A DNA stretch of 64,000 nt from JACPPO01 sp965262505. GTDB lineage: Bacteria > Acidobacteriota > Vicinamibacteria > Vicinamibacterales > UBA2999. A program made the position numbers and the translations under genes. Where the stretch lies: positions 1,240,001 to 1,304,000 of the forward strand of contig CBDHFM010000030.1 of the NCBI GenBank assembly GCA_965262505.1. Reading direction: 5' to 3'. This document shows positions 17,316 to 27,162 of this stretch, piece after piece. Each line of letters starts with the position of its first letter. Position 1 is the first letter of the stretch. The notes under the pieces are model-generated. The model ran no database searches. It was not told the DNA's origin and worked only from the letters and a program-made list of their open reading frames with translations.

Positions 17316-17785
17316 CTACTCGGCCTGTCGCTTCTCAAAGGCCGCTTGCCACTCCCTCGCGAGCCGCTGCGCCTCGGCGAGCTGCGCGGGGGTCATCACC
17401 TTTGCCAGCGCGTCACGGGCCTCTGCGTATTCTTTCTGCGTGTCACCTGTGGCTCGTGACGCCGCCAAGTTGCGCCACTTGTGCGCCTCCACGTAGTTCT
17501 GTGGCACGCCTCGTCCGGTGGCATACATGCCACCGAGGTTATCTTGCGCGGCGGCGAGCCCCTGGTCCGCTGCTTGGCGATACCACGCCACGGCTTGCGT
17601 GAGGTCCTGTGCGACGCCCTCGCCGTTCGCGTACATGACGCCGAGGTTGTGCTGCGCTTCGGCAACACCCTGGTCCGCCGCTTGGCGATACCACGCGGCC
17701 GCCTGCGCGAAGTCCTGCGGCACGCCCCGTCCGTTGTTGTACCCGAGGCCGAGGCCGAACTGCGTCCCGCGCCCCACGATTTCTT
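17316..17785 (-). CDS. Sel1-repeat protein, N-terminus lost to an IS3 element
   Basis: About 155 residues: three tandem Sel1 (TPR-like) repeats, e.g. GVPQDFAQAAAWYRQAADQG, GVAQDLTQAVAWYRQAADQG and GVPQNYVEAHKWRNLAAS, then a helical tail DALAKVMTPAQLAEAQRLAREW. Such proteins act as protein-interaction scaffolds, often exported. The 5' end is cut at about 17770-17786 by the IS3 element, so no native start, signal or first repeats remain. Confidence 0.75.
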
Positions 17786-17817
17786 TGGACAGCCTTCTGC
17801 GAGAAGGAGAATGAGTT

Positions 17818-18375
17818 ATGTCCAAGGGAAAACAGCACGAGGCTGAGGCCTCGGAGGGAGCCCGGAGGGCGACCGCAGAGGCCTCAGCCTCGTGGGCGCT
17901 CGTCGGCACGGGGCGGTGGTCCGCGCGACGAAAAGTCTCCGTGGTCATCGAGGTCCTCAAGGGGGAATCACTCGAGAGCCTCAGTCGTCGCCATGGCGTG
18001 ACGGCGGCGAAGCTCTCGCAGTGGCGTGACGACTTCGTGGCCGGCGGTGAGGCCCGCCTCAAGCATCGCGAGGTCGCCGTCGAGGGCGCGGACACGCGGC
18101 GGCTCAAGCGCGTCGTGGCGGATCTCGCCACCGACAAGGCGTTGCTGGCCGAGAAGATTCGACACCTGGAGGCCGGCCGCCCTTTGGGCTGGTGGAGGTC
18201 GAAGCGATGCGTCACGCGACTTCGCCCTCCACCCACCGGCCGTACGGCATCGCCCGCGTCACGCGCGTGTGGCAGGTGCCGCGCTCGACGGTCTACGCGC
18301 AACGGACCCGGCGCGCCCGGCCGACGCCGGTGGCCAAGCGCGGACCCAAGCCGCCCCAGTCGGATGCGGCGCTGA
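17818..18375 (+). CDS. IS3-family OrfA (HTH protein)
   Basis: Start ATG 17818 with AAGGAG upstream. RWSARRKVSVVIEVLKGESL then SLSRRHGVTAAKLSQWRDDF is the transposase_8-like helix-turn-helix; a leucine-rich helix (RRLKRVVADLATDKALLAEKIRHLEA) follows. Homology ends near 18180 and the frame then overlaps OrfB, the usual place for -1 frameshifting. The first 26 codons contain a 17-bp perfect inverted repeat. Confidence 0.75.
   Translation: MSKGKQHEAEASEGARRATAEASASWALVGTGRWSARRKVSVVIEVLKGESLESLSRRHGVTAAKLSQWRDDFVAGGEARLKHREVAVEGADTRRLKRVVADLATDKALLAEKIRHLEAGRPLGWWRSKRCVTRLRPPPTGRTASPASRACGRCRARRSTRNGPGAPGRRRWPSADPSRPSRMRR
17836..17894. repeat. 17-bp perfect inverted repeat at the start of OrfA
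   Basis: CACGAGGCTGAGGCCTC (17836-17852) and its exact reverse complement (17878-17894), 25-base loop. Lies seven codons after the start codon. Confidence 0.8.
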
Positions 18376-19097
18376 CGGCCGCGGTCCGGGCCGTGATCGC
18401 CGCGAGTCCGTTCCACGGCGAAGGGCACCGCAAGATCTGGGCGCGCTTGCGGGTGCAGGGGCTGCGCACGTCGAAACGTCGGACGTTGGTCGTGATGCGC
18501 GCTGCCGACTTGCTCGGCCCTGCGCGGCTGCCCACGCCGGTCGCCGCCCGTCCCCACGACGGCACCATCGTCACCGCCAGTCCCAACGTGATGTGGGGCA
18601 CCGATGCGACGGCCACCGTGACGCTGGCGGACGGCCACGTCACGATCGTCGGGGCGATCGATCACTGCACGGCCGAATGTGTGGGACTACACGCGGCGAA
18701 GTCCGGCACGCGCTTCGAGGCGTTGGAGCCGGTGCGCCAGGGCGTCCGAGATCACTTCGGGACGATGGCCGCCGGCGTGGCGAGCGGGCTCACGATGCGC
18801 CACGACCACGGCAGTCAGTACATGAGCAACGACTTTCACGCCGAGCTCCGGTTCCTCGGCATCGTGTCATCACCGGCCTTCGTCCGCCAGCCCGAGGGGA
18901 ACGGCTGCATCGAACGGTTCTTCCGCACCCTCAAGGAACAGCTGCTGTGGGTGCGCCACTTTACGGATGTCGAGGACTTGCAGCAGGCGCTGCGCACCTT
19001 CAAGGAGACCTATAACCAGCAGTGGTTGATCGAGCGACTCGGCTTCCGCGCACCCGCCGTCGTCCGTCGCGCGGTTGCGCTCACCACGGCCGCGTGA
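18192..19097 (+). CDS. IS3-family OrfB transposase
   Basis: About 300 residues with HTH_21-type region (SPFHGEGHRKIWARLRVQGL) and rve core: MWGTDATATV (D), RHDHGSQYMSND (D) and GNGCIERFFRTLKEQ (E). Intact. Overlaps OrfA. Confidence 0.85.
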   Translation: MEVEAMRHATSPSTHRPYGIARVTRVWQVPRSTVYAQRTRRARPTPVAKRGPKPPQSDAALTAAVRAVIAASPFHGEGHRKIWARLRVQGLRTSKRRTLVVMRAADLLGPARLPTPVAARPHDGTIVTASPNVMWGTDATATVTLADGHVTIVGAIDHCTAECVGLHAAKSGTRFEALEPVRQGVRDHFGTMAAGVASGLTMRHDHGSQYMSNDFHAELRFLGIVSSPAFVRQPEGNGCIERFFRTLKEQLLWVRHFTDVEDLQQALRTFKETYNQQWLIERLGFRAPAVVRRAVALTTAA

Positions 19098-19140
19098 ATA
19101 CACTCACCCGGCTGTCCAAGAAATCCGTGGCGGTACACTG

Positions 19141-19234
19141 TGTCGTAAACGGTCGTTTGCGACAGGCGGGCGAGGGCGCCGTCCAGCACGCGCCGCCGTG
19201 TGTCGTATCCCGTGTCTGATTCTATGTCTTGCAT
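19141..19234 (-). other. Possible truncated TetR-type start with a dyad operator-like sequence
   Basis: On the minus strand the ATG at 19234 begins MQDIESDTGYDTRRRVLDGA, which loosely resembles a TetR N-terminal helix, but the frame then runs into the IS3 end. TGTCGTAAACG (19141-19151) and CGTTTGCGACA (19154-19164) form a 24-bp dyad with one mismatch. Weak evidence; could be chance. Confidence 0.2.
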
Positions 19235-19371
19235 ACGTCGAGCGAAAGCGCATGGCTCGGAGACCCGTTCTGACAAAGCCGGCAACGGGCGGCCCTGTTT
19301 TCCCTTCCGCCACGTGAGGCGGACGATCCCGGAGGGGTGGCGCGCGGCACGCCGTAGTAAGCTCGATCCGC

Positions 19372-19752
19372 ATGATACGAACGCTGAAGCTCTCGCTGTG
19401 GCTGCCGATCGGCGTGGTCGTTCTGTCGATGATCCGGTTCGGCTTCGACCCGAGTGTCTCTACCGGTTTCGTCCCTATGCTGTTCTCCCTGCCCGCGATG
19501 GTTTTCGGACTCGTCTTCGCCTGGCCCGGCGGCTTCCCTCTGACGCGCGCCCTGGAGCGGCTGCATCCGGTTTCCCGGCCGGCTACATACGCGTGCGCGG
19601 CCGTACTTTGTCCACTCTCGGTGGCCGCCGCCACCATCGGCGGTCTGTTCGGACCGCCCGGCATCTGGATCTACGCCGGGATCGTCTCGCTCCCTGCGTG
19701 GCTGGTGCTGTGGCTCCTGCGATGGCGCGCCCGCCGTCTTGAGCATCTTTAG
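19372..19752 (+). CDS. Membrane protein of unknown function, four predicted segments
   Basis: 126 residues: hydrophobic stretches at about 5-25 (LSLWLPIGVVVLSMI), 33-55 (VPMLFSLPAMVFGLVFAW), 70-90 and 95-115, ending RWRARRLEHL. Not recognised. Start ATG 19372, no strong ribosome site. The two neighbours are mobile debris, so context gives no hint. Confidence 0.55.
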   Translation: MIRTLKLSLWLPIGVVVLSMIRFGFDPSVSTGFVPMLFSLPAMVFGLVFAWPGGFPLTRALERLHPVSRPATYACAAVLCPLSVAAATIGGLFGPPGIWIYAGIVSLPAWLVLWLLRWRARRLEHL

Positions 19753-19947
19753 CTCTCGGAGACAGTCGGTCCGGGAACCCTAAACAGTGTTCAGATCAAC
19801 CATAAAGTTCTACTAAGCTGCCTCCTATCCGTCTCGAATTCGTTGTCAGGCCTCCACTTGGAGCTGAACCAAGTCCCGGCAGTGGGAGACCCAACGGACA
19901 TTGTTCAGTTCGGCACGGGCCACCATGTGTCCGCCAACGAAGGTGGC
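19753..19947. other. Intergenic, no gene recognised
   Basis: A short open stretch from 19843 reads LHLELNQVPAVGDPTDIVQF before the IS5 fragment begins at 19948. It may be the end of a lost gene; no family recognised. Confidence 0.3.
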
Positions 19948-20384
19948 GTTGTTGCACGAATCGTGACTGGCCCGCTCGAGGCCCACCGACAGGATTCTTA
20001 CCTGCCGATGCGATACGACACTGGTCGGCCGAGGGCGGTCATCCGATTCAAGATCTCACAGCCGAGGACGACCTCACTCCCCTGCCCAGATGAACTCCGA
20101 GCGCGAAGGCCATCGCCGATGATGGACTTGTATCGGAAGAACGTGTTCTCCACCCGGCCCTGACGATGGTACCCGGACGCCTTCTTCCACTGGCGCCGGC
20201 CGAGCTGCTTCACCAACGTGATCGTTCGATCCCGCGCGGGCGACCGCGGGCCGTGCCCAGAGACGTTCGCCGTCCTGGCCGGTGGGATGATAACTGTCGC
20301 ACCCCGCGCCGTCGCCGTCTCGTAGACGGCGACCGTGTCATAGGCGGCGTCAGCGGTGATGCGCACGAGAGGGCCCTCGACGGC
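19948..20384 (-). pseudogene. IS5-family element fragment (transposase C-terminus only)
   Basis: Begins with the IS end GTTGTTGCACGAATCGTGAC and holds about 130 C-terminal residues (ITADAAYDTVAVYE, RVENTFFRYKSIIGD), then stops where a complete element of the same family starts. Several percent diverged from that neighbour, so it is an older copy. Confidence 0.85.
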
Positions 20385-21447
20385 GTTGTTGCACGAATCG
20401 TGACTGGCCCGCACGATACCCACCGACGGGATTCTCACCTGCCGATGCGATATGACACTGGTCGGCCGAGGGCGGTCATCCGATTGAGGATCTCACAGCC
20501 GAGGACGACCTCACTCCCCTGCCCAGCTGGGCTCCGGGCGCGAAGGCCATCGCCAATGATGGACTTGTAGCGGAAGAACGTGTTCTCCACCCGGCCCTGA
20601 CGATGGTACCCTGACGCCTTCTTCCACTGGCGCCGGCCGAGCTGCTTCACCAACGTGATCGTCCGATCCCGCGCGGGCGACCGCGGGCCGTGCCCAGAGA
20701 CGTTCGCCGTCCTGGCCGGTGGGATGACGACTGTCGCCCCACGCGCCCCCGCGGTTTCGTAGACGGCGACCGTGTCATAGGCGGCGTCAGCAGTGACGCG
20801 CACGAGAGAGCCCTCGACCGCAGTGAGCAGATCGAGGGCGGTGGTCGCATCATCACCCGTCTCCTCGGTCAACGTGTGGACACGGATCACGCCTGACTGA
20901 TCGACGCCAAGGTGGAGCTTCCGCCAGCCACGCCTGCCGCGGCCACCGTGTTTCGCGGCAGCCCACTCACCCTCCCCGACGATGGACAGACCTGTGCTGT
21001 CAAGCACCAGATGGAGGCCCTCGTCGGTCGGGACCGGTCGCAGACGGCGCCGCAGATGCTGACTGCGCCGGGAGAGCGTCGTATAGTCGGGGGCGGAGAG
21101 GTCGAGGCGCATCATCCCGAACAGGGCGTGCAAGAACCCTTCGGCCTGACGCAGCGGGAGATGGTAGAGGAGTCGCAGGGTCAGGGCGGCCTCGATGGCG
21201 AGATCCGAGTAGCGCCGCTGCCCACCCCGCCGGCCGCTCCGGCGGGGCGTCCAGGCAGCGATCGCCTCCGAGGAAAACCACACCGTCACATCGCCGCGTC
21301 GAACAAGGGCCTGATTGTAGGCCGGCCAGTTCGCAACGCGGTACTTCGTCTTATACGTGGGATGGACTTTCGACTGCATCCCTATAGTGTGGCTCCTGCG
21401 GAGGGTCACGAGAAGTGCGCCCCCCCGCAGGGTCTTCATGCAACAAC
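20385..21447. mobile_element. IS5-family element (1063 bp), complete
   Basis: Ends GTTGTTGCACGAA and (other strand) GTTGTTGCATGAA. Left neighbour is a partial copy of itself, right neighbour an IS630 fragment, so it sits at a deletion or recombination junction and no clean target duplication remains. Confidence 0.8.
20435..21379 (-). CDS. IS5-family transposase (IS903-like)
   Basis: 314 residues from the ATG at 21379: MQSKVHPTYKTKYRVANWPA start, typical of IS903-type IS5 transposases. Catalytic residues LVLDSTGLSIVG (D), RVTADAAYDTVAV (D) and GRVENTFFRYKSII (E). Intact. An upstream in-frame extension to 21589 is fused IS630 sequence and not native. Confidence 0.85.
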   Translation of the reverse strand: MQSKVHPTYKTKYRVANWPAYNQALVRRGDVTVWFSSEAIAAWTPRRSGRRGGQRRYSDLAIEAALTLRLLYHLPLRQAEGFLHALFGMMRLDLSAPDYTTLSRRSQHLRRRLRPVPTDEGLHLVLDSTGLSIVGEGEWAAAKHGGRGRRGWRKLHLGVDQSGVIRVHTLTEETGDDATTALDLLTAVEGSLVRVTADAAYDTVAVYETAGARGATVVIPPARTANVSGHGPRSPARDRTITLVKQLGRRQWKKASGYHRQGRVENTFFRYKSIIGDGLRARSPAGQGSEVVLGCEILNRMTALGRPVSYRIGR

Positions 21448-21609
21448 GCCCTTCGCCGCCACCTCGGCCGCCTTCATCCCGGCATCGCTGTCGAGTAGCG
21501 CCCGCTCTCGCAGATCCATCGAATAGGCACGCATCGGGCCTCCTGCATCGGTGCGCGCAGAAGTACCACGACCGCCCCAGGTAGTACAAGGCCTATTTGA
21601 AAAGCGCTT
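21448..21609. mobile_element. IS630 fragment (left end, inverted)
   Basis: Reverse-oriented first 160 bp of the IS630 element found intact at 14740 and 48349, ending ...TTGAAAAGCGCTT at 21609, followed by TA (21610-21611). Cut by the IS5 element. It overlaps the last base of the PII gene stop codon. Confidence 0.85.
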
Positions 21610-21938
21610 TAGCTTTCCTGCTCCCCCGTCCGGATGCGGTGGCTTTCGAGCACGGGCAGCACGAAGACCCGCCCGTCGCCGATCTCGCCCGTCCGCGCCG
21701 CCTCCACGATGGCCTTGATGGCCTCACTGGCAGCGGAATCCTCCACGACGACTTCGATCTCCATCTTCGGCAGCAGGCTGACGTTGTATTCCTTGCCGCG
21801 GTAGATCGCCGTGTGCCCCTTCTGCTTGCCGTGGCCGCGCACTTCGGTCACCGTCATGCCGGAGATATTCAGCTTGGCCAGCGCGTCCTTGACGTCGTCC
21901 ACCTTGTTCGGGCGGATGATGCTCTTGATCAGCTTCAT
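21609..21938 (-). CDS. glnB: Nitrogen regulatory protein PII (copy 1)
   Basis: 109 residues. PII trimer subunit that binds ATP/ADP and 2-oxoglutarate and signals nitrogen status to Amt, GlnD and glutamine synthetase control. T-loop with the uridylylation Tyr: GHTAIYRGKEYNVSLLPKME; C-terminal signature ARTGEIGDGRVFVLPV. The extended frame to 22058 is not used; the ATG at 21938 has GGAGGGAA upstream. Last gene of glnD-PII-amt-PII. Its TAA stop is completed by the TA target and first base of an IS630 fragment. glnB versus glnK cannot be decided from sequence alone. Confidence 0.92.
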   Translation of the reverse strand: MKLIKSIIRPNKVDDVKDALAKLNISGMTVTEVRGHGKQKGHTAIYRGKEYNVSLLPKMEIEVVVEDSAASEAIKAIVEAARTGEIGDGRVFVLPVLESHRIRTGEQES

Positions 21939-21969
21939 TGCGTTCCCTCCAATGGCAGCATCGCCAACG

Positions 21970-23202
<1,233 letters not shown>

Positions 23203-23386
23203 CGCTCACCTCCGTAAATGACGTTGCCTTCACCGGCCACGCCCGCGCGATGTTCTGCCCGTGCCTGGCGCATTGTGCTGAAATGACCCCGCGTATATTA
23301 CACGGTGCCGACTGTCGAGCGCGCGCGCGTAGCGGCCTGGACGGGCTCGGACGGTCCCGACAGGGCCCGCCGACCCAGGGCAATCG

Positions 23387-23716
23387 TTACGATTCCTTCT
23401 CACCGGTACGGATGCGATGGCTCTCCAGCACGGGAAACACGAACACGCGCCCATCGCCAATTTCTCCGGTCCGGGCAGCTCCGACGATTGCCTTGATGGC
23501 TTCGTCCGCACTCGAATCCGGTACAACGACTTCGACCTCCATCTTCGGCAGCAGGCTGACGTTGTATTCCTTGCCGCGGTAGATCGCGGTGTGGCCCTTC
23601 TGCTTGCCGTGGCCGCGCACTTCGGTCACCGTCATGCCAGAAATGCTCAGCTTGGCCAGCGCGTCTTTGACGTCGTCCACCTTGTTCGGGCGGATGATGC
23701 TCTTGATCAACTTCAT
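23387..23716 (-). CDS. glnK: Nitrogen regulatory protein PII (copy 2)
   Basis: 109 residues, nearly identical to copy 1 (differences clustered in residues 24-25, 66-75 and the C-terminus, e.g. GEKES versus GEQES). Same T-loop Tyr and ATP-binding signature (TGEIGDGRVFVFPV). Start ATG overlaps the glnD stop as ATGA, so it is translationally coupled to its modifying enzyme. The pair is a recent tandem duplication around amt. Symbol by position next to amt, uncertain. Confidence 0.9.
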   Translation of the reverse strand: MKLIKSIIRPNKVDDVKDALAKLSISGMTVTEVRGHGKQKGHTAIYRGKEYNVSLLPKMEVEVVVPDSSADEAIKAIVGAARTGEIGDGRVFVFPVLESHRIRTGEKES

Positions 23717-26232
23717 TGCGTTCCCTCCAGTGTGTCCTGCAGGGCGGAGGTCAGCCCGCGCTGCTCCGCCTCGGTGAGTTTGGCCCCTGCCTTCGTGATA
23801 TGAAACACGTCGATCGCCCGCTCTCCTTCCGTGGACATCAGGACGAGGTCCACCTCGCAGCCATGCTCGGAGATGACCCGGCTGATCCGGTACAGCAACC
23901 CGAGTGCGTTGCCGGCGACGATATCGAGGATCGTGAATCGCCCGGACGCCGCGTTGTCGGCGCGCACCACCGGCGCGACACGCGCCATCCCCCGCCACTG
24001 CATCACGCTCTGCTCGCGCCCGCGAAGCAGCGACGCGACATCGGAACGTCCAGACACGACCTCCTGGAGAACCTGCTGCACCTGGGCGCTCGCTCCTGGA
24101 TTGAGCGCCAGGAACCGCTCGTCGTCCGTGAACTGAAAGACGTCCAGGACCAGGCCGTTTGGGTTCGTCAGCGCGTTCCCGCGCAGGATGTTCATCCCAA
24201 ACGACGAGAGCACGCCGCAGATGTTGGAGAAGAGGTGCGGCTTGTCGAGCGTGACCACGGCGAGCGTCCACGCCGAGTCGGAGGATTCCAGCGACACGTG
24301 CACCTCGTCCGGGTGGATATCACGCGCCAGCCGCACGTGCCGATAGACCGCCTCGCGAGGGAAGAGTTGGAGATACCGCTGCGGCAGCCCTTCAACGAAC
24401 CGCGTGATCTCCGCTTCCGGCAGGTCCTCCGGCCGCCCCGACAAGAGCTCGACGAGGCCCGCCTGGTTCCTTTCGATCAACTCGTCGCCGTACCGCTGTG
24501 TGAGATGGTTGTAGGTGTCGACATAGAGACGCCAGATCAGCTCCTCTTTCCAGGGCGTCAGCGTGTCCGGGCTGACAGCTTCGACGTCGGCAAGCGTCAT
24601 GAGGCACAGCATCTTCAGGCGATCCTCCGTCCCGACAAGTCCCGCAAACTCTTTCACGATCTCCGGATCCTCCGTGTCACGCCGAAAGGCGGCCAATGAC
24701 ATCCGGAGGTGGTTCCCAATGAGGAAGAGGACGGTGGCGCGGGCCTCCTCGGTCACCTGGAGCCGATCGAGCACATCGACCGCCATGTGCCCGCTCTCCG
24801 GCGCGTGCTCGTCGTCGCGCCACTTGCCCACGTCATGGAACAGCAGCGAGAGCACCAGCAGCTCGAGCGACGGAACACCGTCGGCGACCGCCCTGAACCG
24901 CTGCCGGTACGGCTCGTCTGTGCTGGTGAGCCGCTCGAAGTTACGGATGGCCAGGAGCGTGTGCTCGTCCACCGTGTACTTGTGGTAGAAGTCGCGCACG
25001 ACCCGCCACGAGATGGCCTGGAACTCTGGGAACAGCCTCCCGAGCAGGCCGCAGTCGTGCATCTGCGACAACGCCGCGTAGAGGCGGGGACGTGGCCTCA
25101 GCAGTCGAAGCACCGCCGCGCGGTCCTGCGGCTCGGGGATGAACTCCTCCGGGCTGAAACTGCCGACGTGCTGCTCGATGCACGACAGCGCCTCCTCGGT
25201 CACCTCGGTGTCTGCGTCGATCGCGGCCTGAAACGCCCCGATCCACGACGCCGGGCTGCGCCCGGCCTCGACCGGATCCAGAAACCGGATGCCGTCGCGC
25301 GACAGGCCCAGATTCGGGCCGACCGGCACCGGCGCGGTCCGCCGCGCCCATTCCAACAAGCGGCTGACCGTGCGCGCGTGCCGGAAGTAGTCGCTCATGA
25401 GGCGCTCGACTTGCTGCCGCGGTTCCGCACCCGGATAGCCGAGCAGGTCAGCCGTGCGTTCCTGCAGCTCGTGGCTGAGAGCATTCTGATTGCGGCCGCA
25501 TTCGAGGTGGAGGATCGATCGCACGCGCAACAGGAAGTCCTCCGCCTCCTCGAGCCGATCCGGGTCTGCCGGGACGCGCCGCAATAGAAGCGGGTCGGTG
25601 AGCCTGGCAAGCGTGCGGGCGGCCATCAGATCGCGCAGCGCGCCCGGCGATTCCTTCACGTCCGGCTCGAGCTGGTAGAGCGTGTCGTTGAACTTGACGT
25701 GCCGCTCCTCGATCAACTGCAACAGCGACCGCTGGATGTAGGCATGCGTGCTCGCCTGATGGAACACCGTCCCGAGTCGCTCGAATAGTGTGGCGGTGCC
25801 AGCCACCAGCCGGGCGTCCAGTAGCGCGAGCAGGAACTCGGGGTTGTCTATTTCGAGCTCGGCGAACTCATCGATCTCGCGAACCTGGTGGCCAACCACG
25901 ATGTCGAGATCCCACAGCGGGTTGAGGAACGCGCGCAGGAATCGCTCGCCTGACCGTCCGATACGCCCGCCGAACAGGACGAGCAGATCGATGTCCGAAT
26001 AGAGGCTCAGGTGCCGGCGGCCGTATCCGCCGAGTGCGATGATCGCGACCGGCCGGTCCGGAACACCAGCATCGGAAAAGAGCTCCCGCAGCAACGCGTC
26101 CACGCGGTCGGCGTGACGCTCGAGCGCAGCTCGACCTCCTGCGCCACGCTCGGTATCGGCGCGCAACTCGTCCCGAGCAGCGCCGAGCGCCGCCCTGATC
26201 GTGGAGCCGGCGCCCGGTTGCGTCATCGACAT
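23713..26232 (-). CDS. glnD: PII uridylyltransferase / uridylyl-removing enzyme
   Basis: 839 residues. Adds UMP to PII when glutamine is low and removes it when glutamine is high. Nucleotidyltransferase motif IIALGGYGRRHLSLYSDIDLLVLF near residue 85; HD hydrolase domain LVLSLLFHDVGKWRDDEHAPESGH in the middle (UR activity); two C-terminal ACT domains (WTLAVVTLDKPHLFSNICGV and FTILDIVAGNALGLLYRISR) for glutamine sensing. I chose the ATG at 26232; one two codons later is also possible. Heads the glnD-PII-amt-PII unit. Confidence 0.95.
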   Translation of the reverse strand: MSMTQPGAGSTIRAALGAARDELRADTERGAGGRAALERHADRVDALLRELFSDAGVPDRPVAIIALGGYGRRHLSLYSDIDLLVLFGGRIGRSGERFLRAFLNPLWDLDIVVGHQVREIDEFAELEIDNPEFLLALLDARLVAGTATLFERLGTVFHQASTHAYIQRSLLQLIEERHVKFNDTLYQLEPDVKESPGALRDLMAARTLARLTDPLLLRRVPADPDRLEEAEDFLLRVRSILHLECGRNQNALSHELQERTADLLGYPGAEPRQQVERLMSDYFRHARTVSRLLEWARRTAPVPVGPNLGLSRDGIRFLDPVEAGRSPASWIGAFQAAIDADTEVTEEALSCIEQHVGSFSPEEFIPEPQDRAAVLRLLRPRPRLYAALSQMHDCGLLGRLFPEFQAISWRVVRDFYHKYTVDEHTLLAIRNFERLTSTDEPYRQRFRAVADGVPSLELLVLSLLFHDVGKWRDDEHAPESGHMAVDVLDRLQVTEEARATVLFLIGNHLRMSLAAFRRDTEDPEIVKEFAGLVGTEDRLKMLCLMTLADVEAVSPDTLTPWKEELIWRLYVDTYNHLTQRYGDELIERNQAGLVELLSGRPEDLPEAEITRFVEGLPQRYLQLFPREAVYRHVRLARDIHPDEVHVSLESSDSAWTLAVVTLDKPHLFSNICGVLSSFGMNILRGNALTNPNGLVLDVFQFTDDERFLALNPGASAQVQQVLQEVVSGRSDVASLLRGREQSVMQWRGMARVAPVVRADNAASGRFTILDIVAGNALGLLYRISRVISEHGCEVDLVLMSTEGERAIDVFHITKAGAKLTEAEQRGLTSALQDTLEGTQ

Positions 26233-26389
26233 GGGGCAAACATCTCCGGTTGCCGCTGCAGGTGTCAAGCGTTTATCAAGGGGGCACGGGCGGTCGCGAA
26301 CGAGCCGCCCGCGCGTTCTGGGGTGCGTCGGGGCCCACGGAACAGCCCCGGCCGACCACTTCGTCATGCGCCCTGAACGGGAAAACGCT

Positions 26390-27061
26390 CTAGAACGAAA
26401 ACTCCTTGCTCACACCGAACACCAGGGTGACCCCCGCCGTCGGATCCCCGTCTTCGTCTGCCAGTCCGGAGAGATCCTTGTCGTTCACGATCCCCGAGAT
26501 TGTCCAGTCGAGCTCCGCAGCCGAGAAGCCGTACCCGACCTCCCCATAGTTTCCGGTGAAGTCATCTCCGAACCCCCCGACCGTGGCAAAGAATCCCTCG
26601 TGCTCCGCCGTGACCCCGGCGAACCAATAGTCCTGGGTGCCGGCACCGAAGTTTTCGTACTGCCCGATCGAGAACTCCACGCTCAGGGGTCCGTATCCCG
26701 CGCCGAAATTGGCCTCGAGATAAGTGTCGTCGAACTGACCCGTGTACAGGTAGGCGGTCCCTCCCACGCTCAGGCTCCCCTCTCCCACGTCGACTCCGAC
26801 ACTGCCGTAGAGGTCGACCTCGGCGCCGTCTCCGACGTCCGCGGCCCACGCACCAAGACCCACGGGGCCGAGGCCCACGTCCACACCTGCGCTCGCGGAC
26901 GACGTCTTCTGCAGGATCCCGCGATAGAAGTACTGGCTCACCCAGCCCGCATTAGCAGACACCTCGGCCTCCTGGGCGCTGGCTCCGAGGGGCACAAGCA
27001 GTACGAGCATGATCGTAGCCATACCGATTCCAACCCGACCTAACGTTCGCATCAACGACAT
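26390..27061 (-). CDS. TorF-family putative porin
   Basis: 223 residues with a signal peptide ending GASAQEAEV. VSANAGWVSQYFYRGILQ is the start signature of the Gcw_chp/TorF family, and the rest is amphipathic beta strands ending FGVSKEFSF with a terminal Phe, as in outer-membrane barrels. ATG at 27061 has GGAGG six bases upstream. Lies between amt2 and glnD on the same strand; in other bacteria such porins often accompany Amt genes, so a role in nitrogen uptake is plausible but unproven. Confidence 0.75.
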   Translation of the reverse strand: MSLMRTLGRVGIGMATIMLVLLVPLGASAQEAEVSANAGWVSQYFYRGILQKTSSASAGVDVGLGPVGLGAWAADVGDGAEVDLYGSVGVDVGEGSLSVGGTAYLYTGQFDDTYLEANFGAGYGPLSVEFSIGQYENFGAGTQDYWFAGVTAEHEGFFATVGGFGDDFTGNYGEVGYGFSAAELDWTISGIVNDKDLSGLADEDGDPTAGVTLVFGVSKEFSF

Positions 27062-27162
27062 CCTCATCCTCCGTATCCGGCTATCAAACACCGATACTCG
27101 TGTTATTGGGATAGGCGGCGCGCTCGCACGCCGCCCACTTTCTACTCGAGCCATGAACCACG

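Larger units (their letters stand above)
17772..19137. mobile_element. IS3-family element (boundaries approximate)
   Basis: The inverted ends share TTGGACAGCC (left 17786, right ending 19118). The match continues outward as CCACGxATTTCTT on both sides, so the true ends are probably near 17772 and 19137. No direct repeat identified. Confidence 0.7.

Noticed and set aside
20435..21589. 384-codon IS5 transposase starting at 21589
   Set aside because: The first 70 codons are inverted IS630 sequence; native start is 21379.
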